Assembly (NCBI GenBank): GCA_047495785.1
Contig: JBLDXI010000046.1
Location: forward strand, 62,001-126,000
Source: Lepidodermella squamata
Lineage: Eukaryota; Gastrotricha
Direction: 5' to 3'
DNA: 64,000 nucleotides
The notes beneath the pieces are model-generated. The model was not told where the DNA came from. It saw only the letters and a list, made by a program, of their open reading frames with translations, and made no database searches. Both the position numbers and the translations under genes were made by a program. Positions within the stretch are counted from its first letter, which is position 1; every line of letters starts with the position of its first letter. Positions 44,716-56,018 of this stretch are shown one piece after another.

Positions 44716-47700
44716 CTAACCTTTTAGCTACCATCACGTCGTAACACACGTGATCCGGGTATCTGTTACCGGTTCGGCCCTGGGACGCTTCAACATGGGT
44801 GTCCGGTGGTTACTGGTTGATGCCGTCTTGAAGAGCATCTCTGCCAAATGGCGGTTTCCGTTTCGCTCGAGAAAGCTCAATCTTGATTGTGAAAATCCCA
44901 AAATTGTTGGTAAGAAATTGATAAATCGGTAATCGATACTTCTCCCACAGATGAAATATGTAATAGCCTTAACCCTTTAGCTACCGGACCGACTAAGACC
45001 GAATGTGTTAACTCGTGATATTTTTTCCAAAAAATGTATAAACACGTCTCTAGATCCGAGTTTACTCACTTTTGGCGGTGAAAAGTTTTGAAAACCAAAA
45101 GCTCGAGAATATTGCCAACCAACCCGAGTTAACGCGTTCGTGCAAAATATAATCACGTTATACTTGCTTATCAAGTGATAAATGGGTTTCCAACACCTTG
45201 GTAGCTACCACAAATCACTTGATTACTCACGGTCGACAAACGAGGCCGATTTTCAGAATTTTTTCAAAAATCAAGGTGAACTCTGAAAATTCCAGGGAAA
45301 ATCCTGGGGCTTCATATCAGTATCCAGCGGCTACCTGTATTTTTTCATCAATTTATGAGCTCACCTTGATTTTCTATAAATTATGTAAAAGAGGCCTATA
45401 CCGTAACGCGCCCTAAATTTGGACAACCCAAATTTGGACACTTTGAGCTTTAGCCCCAAATATCAATTTGTGCATAACTGATAAAAATGTAGAAATTTCA
45501 CTGAAAAATAGCTCCTTCCATGGGCTTTCCAACGGTACCAAATTTGCCAATACTTTCATGTACTACCGATTTGCGAAAAATAGCCGAAGCTCGATCACTC
45601 GGAAAGGTGTTTTGGGACCCCCCTAGCCAAACGTAGGGTGTGAACGGTTGGGGCTGAAATTTTTTTTGCACATACAAATTTAGCTAAACTAAATCCTGTA
45701 AAAAAATCTCGGCAGAAGTACAAGCCAATTTTGATACAGGTGACTTTGATTTTAGCCTCTAAATTTGGACACTTTCAATGATATTTTTATCTCTATGCTT
45801 ATGCAAACGAAATAACATAACATAACATAACATAACATTTTCTTTATTGTTCAGCACTTTTGACATTAAAAGAACAGTAAAAAACAAAATTAGAAAAAAC
45901 AACAAAAAGGCGTGCTGAAAATAAAAATCACTCCGGTGTACACACCCTGCCGGACAGGTCACGGTGGTGACCTGGCAAGCAGAGCGCGTGTCGGAGGAGG
46001 ACCAGTCTAGGGGACCGATCCTAGTCAACCCGAAATCATTTTTCATCAGTAATACAAAATATGCAAAAACCCTCGAGAAGAATCATATTCATCACCCCAG
46101 ACTATGAATTTTCAGCCTCCACTCATTTCTGTCCTTCGCTAGATCATCTGCATCCTCTAAATTTTGAATTCCCACCCGCCCCAAATTTTTCTTAATACAG
46201 TCGAGCCACCTTAGCTTAGGTCTGCCTCTAGGCCGTTTCCAACCCTCCGGCACGTTCCAATACCGTACTCGGTGGGTTAGCCGTTTGGGGTCCATGCGAG
46301 CAACATGGCCGTACCACCTAAGTTGATGTCTTGCTACTATCGAAGATAATTTTTGAGTTTCACATTTCTCTCTAATATAATCATTCCTAACTCTGTCTCT
46401 CAGAGTGACACCGCAAATGCTACGTAGGCATCGCATCTGACAAACGTTCAGTCGCCGTTCATCCTCACTGGTCATCGTCCAATTTTCACCCCCAAATTTC
46501 GCAACCGGTTCTACTGTACCTCGAAGACACTTCATTTTTACGCTAATAGGAATAGATTTATTTCCAAAAATATATTTTTTCAAGGCACCGAAAGCTTTGC
46601 AGCTTTTCTCTATTCTGGCCCTGATGTCGCTTTTTGAAGCTCCATCTGAGGTAATTATACTACCTAAATATGTGAAGCTACTAACTTCTTCCAGTCGTTC
46701 ATTGTAAATAATAAAAGGCTCAACAATTTCATCTCCTTTGTTAATAACCATGAATTTGGTTTTTGGTACATTTATTTTGAGCCCTAGACTCTGGCAAGCC
46801 TCAACAAAAATATCGATAAGAAGTTGCATGTCGTTCCTATGCATGGCTAACAGCCCAGTATCGTCAGCAAAAGCCAAAATATTGAGCCACTCTTCGTCAG
46901 TGAGCGGTACTCCGCACTTTTCTAACTTAACTCTCTGGCATACAACGTTGAAGACGCAAATAAATAACAACGGTGATAAAGGGCAGCCCTGTCTGAGCCC
47001 TTTTGTGACCCTGAAAGGCTCGCAAGCAACACCACCAACCCTAACCGTTGCTATGCTGTCTCTGTACAAGGCCTTTATGTTTTCGATGAGATTTTGTTCT
47101 ACTCCCAGTCCCTCTAGCGCTTTCCACACTTCTTCGCGGTCAACAAAGTCGTAGGCTTTCTCCCAAACCCCTTTCTCCCGAGCAAACGAAATGTATGCTT
47201 TTTGTCAGTTTTTGAAAAAAATGGCAACGCATTGATGGAACCTTGGAATTAGCTTAATGACTCCCGGCCTAGGCTATGCTTTCATGATTTTGGCTAGAGA
47301 GCATAGAGAATAAGAATGAATCCGAATACAAATCCGACGGCGCCCAATCTTTAATTAAACAGGTGAACAGCAGGTACCATGGGACAAATGACAGTTCACT
47401 TCCGGTAAAAAATATCAATAGTTCAGCGATAAAGAAACTCCATGACTCATTCAAACCTCAACCCATGGTTTAACCTCAAACTGATATACCTCCGTCTACT
47501 TTCTAAGAGACATTTTCACCTGGTTTATCATAGTTTTGAGAAGATTCATGGTTCATTAACGGCATTAAGAGCCTGGTGTATAATTGGTATTGCGCACATC
47601 TGCATTAAATCTGACGATGAGTGAATCCTATCGGTTTTAGTTTCAAGCGGCTACAAAATTCGCCTTAAAAAACACGAGAAAAATTGCGCAACGGGGAATA

Positions 47701-47976
47701 AAATGTGTGTAAGGTCAAATTAGCATATGCAAATGAGGTGTCCAAATTTTGGACGAGATGTCCAAATTTAGAGGTTTCTTTACCTAATTTTTATTTGCGA
47801 GTGATCTTTGGACCCATTTTTCGAATAAATAACGGGGTTAACAGATGACCTTTAGGGTGAACACGGGCCAAAAGTGTAACGTGTTTGTTCATGTTATGCA
47901 AAGAAGTGAATTTTTGACCGGACCGGTAACAGATACCCGGATCACGTGTTAAGACGTGATGGTAGCTAAAGGGTTA
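44716..47976. mobile_element. Inner TIR element nested in the outer one
   Basis: Ends match over about 60 bp in inverted orientation (TTTTAGCTACCATCACGTC, then GTGATCCGGGTATCTGTTAC, against 47920-47976), with TA at each edge, as in Tc1/mariner-type insertion. Subterminal words AAATTTGGACA appear in both halves. No transposase of its own was found. Confidence 0.75.
45813..47197 (-). pseudogene. RTE-type LINE, 5'-truncated reverse transcriptase
   Basis: The minus-strand frame from about 47190 to 46092 reads KAYISFAREKGVWEKAYDFV, then RT motifs GLRQGCPLSPLLFI and LAFADDTGLL (FADD catalytic motif), INVPKTKFMV, FTYLGSIIT and the C-terminal RHQLRWYGHVARM typical of RTE LINEs. At least 345 codons are open. 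The 5' half (endonuclease) is missing; a stop occurs just before the truncation point. It ends in about five ATAAC/GTTAT units, the short tandem tail typical of RTE elements. The copy is truncated but otherwise young. Confidence 0.85.
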
Positions 47977-48393
47977 AAGAGCTTCATTTTCGCTTTTTTA
48001 TCAAATTTTAACTGCTAAATTTTATTCAACCTAATAATATTCCACTTTAGTAATTTTAACAAAAACGGCATTTATGGCTGATTCTGGAGCTTCGCAAAAT
48101 ATTTTAAGCTTGAACTTCCCAGGGAATAAAATAAAAATATTAGTTTTTTGTGTTGTATTGATCTGAACTCGAAACCAGGACATTCCGGGTTAAAAAGGGA
48201 CATTTTCAGGCAACGCAACAATCGGAATGGGGTCAGAATTCTAGAATAAAATTATTTTCATCTCCAACTCTTAAAATAAAATTAATTTTACCTATAAGCA
48301 TAATTAAGTGGAGATAAAATTCTTAGCCTAAATACCGTCGATCACTACACCCAATCTGTTGAACAATTCTTGCCAATTATTTCGTATTAAAAA

Positions 48394-48430
48394 ATGAAAA
48401 GTATGCTGATGGTTTTTTGCTTCTTGAAAG
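48394..48430 (+). pseudogene. Signal-peptide exon copy 1, disrupted
   Basis: ATG followed by KSMLMVFCFL, matching the first exon of the secreted gene at 56582. A transposon enters within codon 12; the exon's other half continues at 50251. Confidence 0.75.
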
Positions 48431-50250
48431 GGTTATGTCCCGTAAGCGCAACCTCATGAGCGTAACCTCGCTTGTGCGTAACTTTTCGTGTGCGCAACCG
48501 ATGTGCGCAACTAGTGGGCGAAACCTGCTGTGTGTAAATAAATAAGTAAAAACACGAGGTAATTCCCATTATAGTTCAACCGCACAAAAGTACATTCACG
48601 GAATTTTTAACTAGCCGTGTATCTGTCTACCCAATTCGCCCAACTCTGCGAACACAAATAAAAAAAATTAATTTACCGTATTTGCTCCTATAGCAGCCCG
48701 TGCTATAAAATTTCACCCTCAAATTTCGAAAATTTCAAAAAATAATTGTTGGTGAATCGCTCATTTTTTATGTGACTTGACTCCTCAATCCTGGGCTACT
48801 ATTAGGGATGGGCGATTATTAGTGGATGGGCTACTCGTTCGTGGCGCGGAAGAACCCGCACTTCGATGATTTTTTGCCCTGACTGTACCCCGCGAGTACA
48901 GCCTTGGATACTATATGCAATACTGCGCGTTATGCTGTACTCGCGGGGTACAGTCAGGGCAAAAAATCATCGAAGTGCGGGTTCTTCCGCGCCACGAACG
49001 TACTATTGGTACAAAGACGGCATTCAAAATTTGAAAAAATTGTATTGCGTTATAAACGGAGCTACAGTTTAGATCACCATCTTAAACCGTTTGACAGCAA
49101 ACATTTATTACTTTAAGTTGACAACATGATCCACCTTAACACAAATAGCACCCCGGCCGCACCTGTGAGGATGAAGAATCACAGCTACTAAGCGGACGCG
49201 GCAAGCCTCTGAAGACTCAAAATGAATCCATCTCGATTTTGAAATGTGGTTTTTAGCTGTAGACGGGCAGCGATAAATTTTTTAAATTACTGCGAGGCCA
49301 CGCTATTAAGACGAAGTCGATGTTCGCGTTAATATTAATGCAATTACTTTTACGACCCACCTTAATAAATATAAACAAGTAATCACGGATGAAGTATCTC
49401 CTGAAAGCGGAAAAGCGACAAGTCCTTTTGGAGTTCAAATCTCAACGGGCTACTATATTAAAGCAAACAAGCCGCTGTGAGTGCAGCGCGCCCTCACGAG
49501 TAGAGTCACCCTCGACATCCTCGTCGCCTCTCTACGACTCCCCATGGTCTTCCCGCAATAAGACACATTGTGGAACCACTAAATAAGAGCTGAACTTTGG
49601 CACGCTGATTGGTCAATTGATCCGGTCTATGACTCCGGGATTTTTTGCGTACTTATGATAATTCAAAATGCGTACTTATAATAACTTAATAAATGATAAA
49701 TTTCAGGACCAAAAGTGATTAAGATGTGAATTTAAAACAAAGCACCTTTTAGCGGAACCAATATTCAAGTTTGGTACTCAACTTAGAATTTGTAATTTTC
49801 GAAATGTTCATAAATTAATTATGTAAAATGTTTTACACGAATGCACGATTACTGAAGGTTTTCCACTTAGCTCCCGTGCTCTCTACTTCGCGGCTGAGTA
49901 AGATCATGGCGGATTAAGTCAAAGGACTTGAACTAGAGGTGACATTTCGTCAGCGGCGTTTCAAAATTAATGGTAGTTTTAATAAACTTTGGCATACAGT
50001 TGTATACAAATTTTTGGCAAAGAAAAAATTGCCGAATTTTTTTTAATAATGTAGGGGTTCATCACCCTAGCATATTGGGTGTATATTTTTCTCCCTGTTT
50101 TTTGGTCAAAATACATTTCCACCGTCATCTGACGATTTTCCAGCTTAATTACAAAAGGTTGCGCACACAGGTTGCGCACAGCAAAAGTTACGCACAGAAA
50201 GTTACGCACGTGCGGTTGCGCTCTTGAGGTTGCGCTTACGGGAATTGACC
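48431..50250. mobile_element. 1.8-kb TIR element with 8-bp target duplication
   Basis: CTTGAAAG flanks both ends (48423-48430, 50251-50258). Ends are inverted: GGTTATGTCCCGTAAGCGCA and GGTCAATTCCCGTAAGCGCA (minus), each continuing as about eight degenerate GCGCAACC/GCGTAACT units over 90 bp. The 8-bp duplication fits hAT-like or P-like transposition. No transposase frame was found inside, so it is non-autonomous. It also contains a perfect 67-bp palindrome. Confidence 0.82.
48836..49000. repeat. Perfect 67-bp inverted repeat with 31-bp spacer
   Basis: 48836-48902 and 48934-49000 are exact reverse complements (CGTTCGTGGCGCGG ... GTACAGC). GC-rich against AT-rich surroundings. It would form a stable hairpin in RNA or a cruciform in DNA. 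Confidence 0.92.
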
Positions 50251-51421
50251 CTTGAAAGCTGCCTCAGGCCTTAGGTGATTTTTTTCAAATAAATAATTTA
50301 ATCTTAAATTAGAAAATGAAATTTTAATTCAAATATCTGCCTGAAGTTGGTGCTCCACGTTTCTTTTTTTATCAGCGGCCACCCCTTAACTTGATCTGAT
50401 ATACATTGCCAATGAGAATTTTGATGAGCTCACTTGGCAGTTTCATTTTTTTCATGACTCGAGGTCATATCTGTCAATCGAAGATGGGCCGCTGAGGGTG
50501 GGCCGCTAACTTCTAAAAATACCCTGAAAATACAAGTTGGCGGCCCACCTTGCCAATACACTCATCGATTTGCCATGACGTGACCATCACAAATATATTT
50601 TTATTAGGTAATAACGACCTTGCTAACTGGGGTCATTGAAGTTGGAAGGAAACACGTATTTATTGCAGAAAAACAAATGAAATTGTGCGAAGTTTGCACT
50701 GGCTGTCATAATGTTTGCGGCTATTAAAAGAAATGTATAGCTCTTGATTCTCTCTCAACGCGCTCGAATTCGCTTCGGCTCTCATTCGACTAGGCTCTCT
50801 TTACTAAGCTTCGGGTGATGCAGTGGACGAAGCGATTTGCTCTTGCCACCCTTGAATCTCGCATAGAGAACGTAGTGATCACTTCTCTATTTTCCATGTA
50901 ATCTCGCAACTTACCTTCCACAGTAGATTCGAAACTGCTTTGCTTCATCATCCTCATCATTTTTTTCTACCGAAACTTCGAGTGTTCCGTACCAGCATAA
51001 ATGTCAGATAAGTCTGGCGTGACAAGCAATTATGAGTCCAAAATCACCAAAATCCAGATTTACTACATCCCAGGAGTTTCGGTTTTGGGACTGAATGCTA
51101 CTGCGGGGAATGACTGAGGCGGACTGCCGATCGATTGCGACCAAACGCCATATCGAACGAAGAGCTCTATCGTCCGACAAGAGTATCCCCACGTGTTTCT
51201 CCAACCGCTGACGCATATATCAAACTATTAAACAACAGATGCACATAGCAACGACATTCATCTAATCATTCATTTGATGATCATCTATTGATATCGTCGT
51301 CTTGGAGCATGTTATACACTGTTCTTTCACATCCCGTACTGAGAATGTAATGAGAATAAATCTAACGGCTATTCCAAGAAAATTCTTTGATAAAAAAGTT
51401 GACCACACTTGTTAACAATAA
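50251..51421. other. Rest of duplicated unit, then intergenic
   Basis: 50251-50335 continues the disrupted unit (same sequence as 51950-52030). Beyond that nothing coding. 50485-50545 has GGGCCGCT and inverted GGCGGCCC words resembling the hairpin at 54.0 kb. Confidence 0.45.
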
Positions 51422-51555
51422 GTGCGAAGTACAGGGGTGTTGCGACACCCCAGCTCCTTGAATCCAACCAAAAGAAGGCTGAAAAACCACAGGGAGGAAC
51501 CCTTTGGTTTCTTCGGCTAGAAAAAACCTCAGCCCCGGATCCTACTTCGCACACA
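51422..51555 (-). repeat. Family 1 repeat
   Basis: GTGCGAAGTACAGGGGTG to ATCCTACTTCGCACAC with the internal CGACACCCCAGCTCC and AAGAAGGCTG words. Both ends present. Confidence 0.65.
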
Positions 51556-51916
51556 GACAATAATTATTAAGCATTTTTCAAATAACCATTTCGCCAAAAA
51601 TGCGTTATCCTAATTACAAGATTAACTGAAAAAATCGAAATGAAAGATAACAAAGTTATCCGCGGTTTTCAGAATGAGGTACTTATAGTCTTCGCTAACA
51701 TGAACGCAACTTTATCATGGTTATACAAACTTTCACGAGAATAACTGGCACCTTATAATATATTGCGTATGTAGTATGTAATATCTCCAACTCTTAAAAT
51801 AAAATTAATTTTACCTATAAGCATAATTAAGTGGAGATAAAATTCTTAGCCTAAATACCGTAGATCACTACACCCAATCTGTTGAACAATTCTTGCCAAT
51901 TATTTCGTATTAAAAA

Positions 51917-51960
51917 ATGAAAAGTATGCTGATGGTTTTTTGCTTCTTGATAGCTGCCTT
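51917..51960 (+). pseudogene. Signal-peptide exon copy 2
   Basis: ATG, KSMLMVFCFLIAAL. A 7-bp repetition (GCCTTAG) just before the donor changes the phase relative to the 56.58-kb exon, and no matching second exon follows before other repeats. Surrounding 51786-52209 is duplicated unit DNA. Confidence 0.65.
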
Positions 51961-52472
51961 AGGCCTTAGGTGATTTTTTTCAAATAAATAATTTAATCTT
52001 AAATTAGAAAATGAAATTTTAATTTAAATGATTATTAATAAAATAAAAAATAAAAATTAATAAAAAATAAAAATAAAAAAATAAAAAACAAACAGTTAAA
52101 ATTTGTAGTGCGCGAGATTTGATCGCCTTACTGCAACAAGTGCGCGAATTTAAAGATGTGCGCACACTCACTAAAACACGATAGCGAAATGCGACGCAAC
52201 AGCAAAATCCATAGAGATGATAGAGTGCTCACTCGCAGCTAAGAGGGTGGAACGCTATGGGCACCAGGTGGTAGGGGATCAACTCATTGTCCTGGGGGAA
52301 AAACTGAACAGATTACAATTCCATCGATTGCACTTATTGCTCGATTTTTCGCTTCGATTGCTGGGGTCAAAGCTGGGCACCAGGTCATTTAAACTTTGAA
52401 AAACGGCGGATTTTTTGGTACCAAATTTGGTCCAGAAATCTTTTCAGAACTGGTTGAAAGGTGGCCGAGAAG

Positions 52473-53024
52473 TACCGTATTTACTCGGGTACTTTTTCGA
52501 AATTTTAGCGTTTTTTGCAAAAAATCAATAAAAGCCCGGGCTTTAATTCAGGCCCCGGGCTTATACAGAAGTACTTTTTATTTTAAGCAGAGATAGAGAA
52601 ATCTGGCTCTGTAATGAACATAATTCACGAATTATTCAATTATTATATATTTATACCCATCATCCTTTGTTGAACTATCTCCGAAGTGATACCAAAGTCT
52701 CGAAATCGAGGAAGATACCCAAGCCAAGCTATAATAGACTAGAGTCTCTAGAGCTGGAGTATGCCAAGCAGAGCTCGTCTCAGAGAGTCTAGGTGATCGG
52801 GATTGGCTCCAGCTCTAACCGACATCATTTCCTCATCAATTTCCAACAAAATTTAAGCAAAATTTATAATTAAAGTATATTGAACGATGTAATTCGATGC
52901 ATTGATTCTATAAGATCCCTCCAGTTGTTAATATAGAATTTTGTACCTGAATTAAGGCCCACCCCGGAATATAAGCCCATGGGCGTGTATTTGGGACCGG
53001 GCCTTTATTCGGGTAAATACGGTA
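52473..53024. repeat. 552-bp element with TACCGTATTTAC inverted ends
   Basis: Left TACCGTATTTACTCGGGTA, right inverted TACCGTATTTACCCGAATAA. Inside, GCCCGGGCTT occurs near both ends. No coding region. A third member of this end type may start at 48674. Confidence 0.65.
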
Positions 53025-53199
53025 AAATTGAGAAAATCGCATTTCTCTTTCCAGGTACTTAACACCTGAAAACAAGGTGAAATTGAAGGATGTTTTAAAG
53101 CCATTTTGTTCGCCAGGTCGAGACGATCATTTGATTTAGATCTGGGGACGCCATAGCTCAGCCATCCCCAAAAGGCAGCCGACCTAGAAATTCCACTGA

Positions 53200-53770
53200 T
53201 ATACCATCCGTTAGCGAGATTAAGGCGGCTATCCTGGCCATGAAGAACTGGAAAGCTTCCGGATGCGACGCATTTACGGAACGAGCACCAAGCGATTGGC
53301 TGACCGGACTGATCGTGAAGATCCCAAAAAGGGGGATCTCGCCAACTGCGACAACTGGTGAGGCATCACCCTCCTTTCAATTCCCAGCAAGGTGTTTTGT
53401 CGGGTCATCTTGTGCCGCAAAGGGACCAGATTGATAAGCTGTTGCGAGAAGAGCAGGCTGGTTTTCGCTGGTTTTCGTGGTGTCAGGCAGGGCCGCATCC
53501 TTTCACCGATTCTATTCTGCGTTGCGATTGATTTCGTGATGCGTACTGTCACTGAGCGGCAAAATGATGGGATTAGGAGGATGTTGTTCAAAGCAGCTTC
53601 ACGACCTTGACTTCGCCGACGATTTAGCTCTGCTGGCGACCTGCGTCGAACATCTGCAGGCTAAGACGACGAGGCTAGGCGAAATAGCGGACACGATCGG
53701 ACTTCGCCGAGGCTAAGGTCAAGCGCATCGTCACCAGCGATAAGAGCGACAAGAGATCTCTTTGTGGAGC
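53200..53770 (+). pseudogene. Decayed LINE reverse transcriptase
   Basis: Pieces in several frames follow the RT order: EIKAAILAMKNWKASGCDAF, then DWLTGLIVKIPK, EEQAGFR-like, FRGVRQGRILSPILFCVAID and DFADDLALLATCVEHLQ near 53607-53655. At least four frameshifts. It is a separate, much older element than the one at 46 kb. Confidence 0.7.
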
Positions 53771-53993
53771 TTAACCACGCCGATGGTAACACGTGAATGT
53801 ATGGGGAGCAGCACCTCAGATCGAAGCCGCTATAGCTAGTATACTTGATTCACCCATCACTTTACTAACTTAGTTGCTTTCAATAAAGCCTTTTCCTTCA
53901 TCTTAGCCCATAATTAAATGGGTCAACTAATGTGTCATGATATATTCTTGGAATGGTCAAGTCTTGGCACACATTTTCAGATAGTGTCATGGT

Positions 53994-54068
53994 GGTTCGC
54001 TGACACTTGGTTCGCCAACTTCAATATTCGGCCCTATACGGAAGTTGGCGAACCAGGGTCAGCGGACC
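53994..54068. repeat. Short hairpin repeat
   Basis: GGTTCGCTGACACTTGGTTC and inverse arms of about 28 bp around an 18-bp loop; a related one-sided copy is seen at 54175-54215 (GGTTCGCTAAG ... CCGCCAACTTC). Confidence 0.7.
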
Positions 54069-54199
54069 ATGTCAAATTGATTTTTTGGCATCTACAATAT
54101 TGTTTAAAAGATGTGCCACGGTCGGCACTACGTCAAAGTGAGTTGGCATGGTGGAAAAAATAATTTTAAAGATGGTTCGCTAAGGTTTGAAAATATTGG

Positions 54200-55440
54200 A
54201 CCGCCAACTTCAGACACGTTCCATAGCGCATTTGAAAAAGAATTGGAAATTAATTAAAACGCTGTCGCGTGATTGCAATCAATTAAATTTGATCTTTTAT
54301 AGCTTTATTTTTCCGATCATCAAAAATTATTCCAAGATTTTTCAGTTGAAAGTTTCGATTTTTGGATCATTTTCGCCACATCTTCATAAGTTGGAGGCGG
54401 TTGAGACAAATCATTTGGATGTAAAATCGGAGCAGTTCTTTGCCGATCATCCGCAACTAAGGGTGACGAGTCAGCAGTTTGATAAGCTGGCGGAATTGAT
54501 ACAAAAATCGAACTAGGCCGTTGATTCATAAGACCGCTATTGTTTTGGATCCGAGTATTGGCCTGATCACAGCTTTCGATCATAAGATTAGCCAACATGT
54601 CAAGCCTGCGTCGTTCCGATCGCCGAGCAAGTTCGAATGAACACCAGCGTAAAATAAGGCCAATTGACGTGAAAGCTAAGAACCAGGTGTAGGCAGTTAA
54701 TGTCATTTCAACGTTCAAAATTTGACAAATAAAATGGTGTAGCACGTAGCATGGTTACATTGCGCTTGTTTATACGCACGAGTCTATTCAACAGGAAATG
54801 ACACTAGGCGAACTTATTATCACTCTTAGTCATATCACGGGTAATGTGTAAAGAAAAATCACGCAACACGTACGGTATACGACTATAAAACGGCATTGAG
54901 CCGTGGTTACTCGTTACACGTCACGTATAAACTTCTCTTTCGTGACTCATTGATGACAAAATATCTCGAAAGTTGCCGTTTCTATATCCGTTGTCCGTCA
55001 CGCCTTGAGTAATTTTGCCGTGATTATTGCCGTAGGCATGCCGTTACGACTTTTTTGGGCGAAGGGGCTGTATTTTCTTCTCCTCTGCGTCTTTATTTTT
55101 TTCATTGTCTTACTTTTTTGCTAAAAGAATTTTCTAACCGATGTATAAGAGCAACGCAAGCTCTGTTTTCTAAGATTGAGATATCAAGTTAGGGCTCATA
55201 ATTGGATCCGATCGATGGATCGATTAATTCGGATCGAAGCTTAATTAATGCGAAAAAATTCCGAATATTACTTTAAGGAGCTCAAGTCAAGTAGCAAAAA
55301 TCGATCAGGTGTAGAACTTGTGAAGAAGGGTTCAAATCTCACAGCCTGTAAAAGTTTTCATTTTTTCGCTGAAGTTTTTTCTTGAATATGAAGTATGTCC
55401 TAACTAACAAAAACCCGAACAGAATGTAAAGTTACAGAAT
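54200..55440 (-). repeat. Inverted duplicate of the 43.5-44.5 kb segment
   Basis: Reverse complement of about 43487-44480, including PPTY gene, promoter and part of the 890-bp element. The left junction is at CGCTATGGAA and the right at AGAATGTAAA; past each the two copies differ. Confidence 0.8.
54320..54706 (-). CDS. PPTY membrane protein, paralogue 2 (inverted copy)
   Basis: Single exon of 128 aa from MTLTAYTWFLAFTSIGLIL, the conserved start (the frame extends 13 residues upstream). Hydrophobic segment, RRSERRR stop-transfer charges and QPPPTYEDVAKMI are all kept. The TAG that ends paralogue 1 after STEKS is TGG here, so the protein runs four residues further (WNNF) to a TGA. TATA-like sequence is kept in inverted form near 54771. 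Its intact frame after several substitutions suggests it is, or was recently, under constraint. Confidence 0.65.
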   Translation of the reverse strand: MTLTAYTWFLAFTSIGLILRWCSFELARRSERRRLDMLANLMIESCDQANTRIQNNSGLMNQRPSSIFVSIPPAYQTADSSPLVADDRQRTAPILHPNDLSQPPPTYEDVAKMIQKSKLSTEKSWNNF

Positions 55441-55557
55441 GTAATTTTTTGCCTCGAATTTTTCAGAGACGTCGCTATGGAAATTTAGAAAAATTAGAAA
55501 AAAATTAGGATGGATCAATCTGTTGAACAATTCTTGCCAATTATTTCGTATTAAAAA

Positions 55558-55595
55558 ATGAAAAGTATGTTGATGGTTTTTTGCTTCTTGATATA
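55558..55595 (+). pseudogene. Signal-peptide exon copy 3
   Basis: ATG, KSMLMVFCFLI and then TAG: a two-base insertion (GATATAGC against GATAGC in copy 2) creates the stop. Embedded in duplicated unit DNA up to about 55920. Confidence 0.7.
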
Positions 55596-56018
55596 GCTGC
55601 CTTAGGTAATTTTTTTTCAAATAAATGATTTGATCTTAAATTAGAAAATAAAATTTTAATTTAAATAATTAGTAATAAATAAAAATAAAATATAAAAAGT
55701 TAAAATTTGTGATGCGTGAGATTTTATCGCCTTACTGCAACAAGTGCGCGAATTTAAAGATGTGCGCACACTCACTAAAAAGCGAGCGCGAAATGCGACG
55801 CAACAGCAAAATCACTGAAAATAGAATTTTTCGGCTTGTCTTGTTGAAAACCTGATTTGGTTCAAGTTCAGCATTAGTCTCCCCGCCAGTAGACGGGTTG
55901 GCTAATCATCATAGGTTCGCCTGGTATCATTTCCTGTTGAATAATTTGACTCGTGCGTAAACAAGCGCAATGTAACTTGTGCCACACCATTTTTTTCTGT
56001 CAAATTTTGAACGTTAAA

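Larger units (their letters stand above)
44522..48352. mobile_element. Composite outer TIR element, 3.8 kb
   Basis: Begins GGGTGTAGTGATCGA and ends with its inverse, the similarity running on for about 27 bp. AAT flanks both sides (44519-44521, 48353-48355), and removing the element plus one AAT restores GGATCAATCTGTTG, exactly the sequence at the paralogous sites 55.5 and 56.5 kb. It carries another TIR element, which itself carries a LINE. A lone right end of this family is at 51786-51873. Confidence 0.8.

Noticed and set aside
46738-47154. 138-codon plus-strand frame
   Set aside because: Antisense shadow of the LINE reverse transcriptase, which has recognised motifs.
48431-50250. GCGCAACC arrays considered as a CRISPR-like array
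   Set aside because: Units are short, degenerate and without uniform spacers, in a eukaryotic transposon end.
55325-55345. GGTTCAAATCTC as a possible tRNA T-loop
   Set aside because: No matching acceptor stem, A box or anticodon arm could be found around it.
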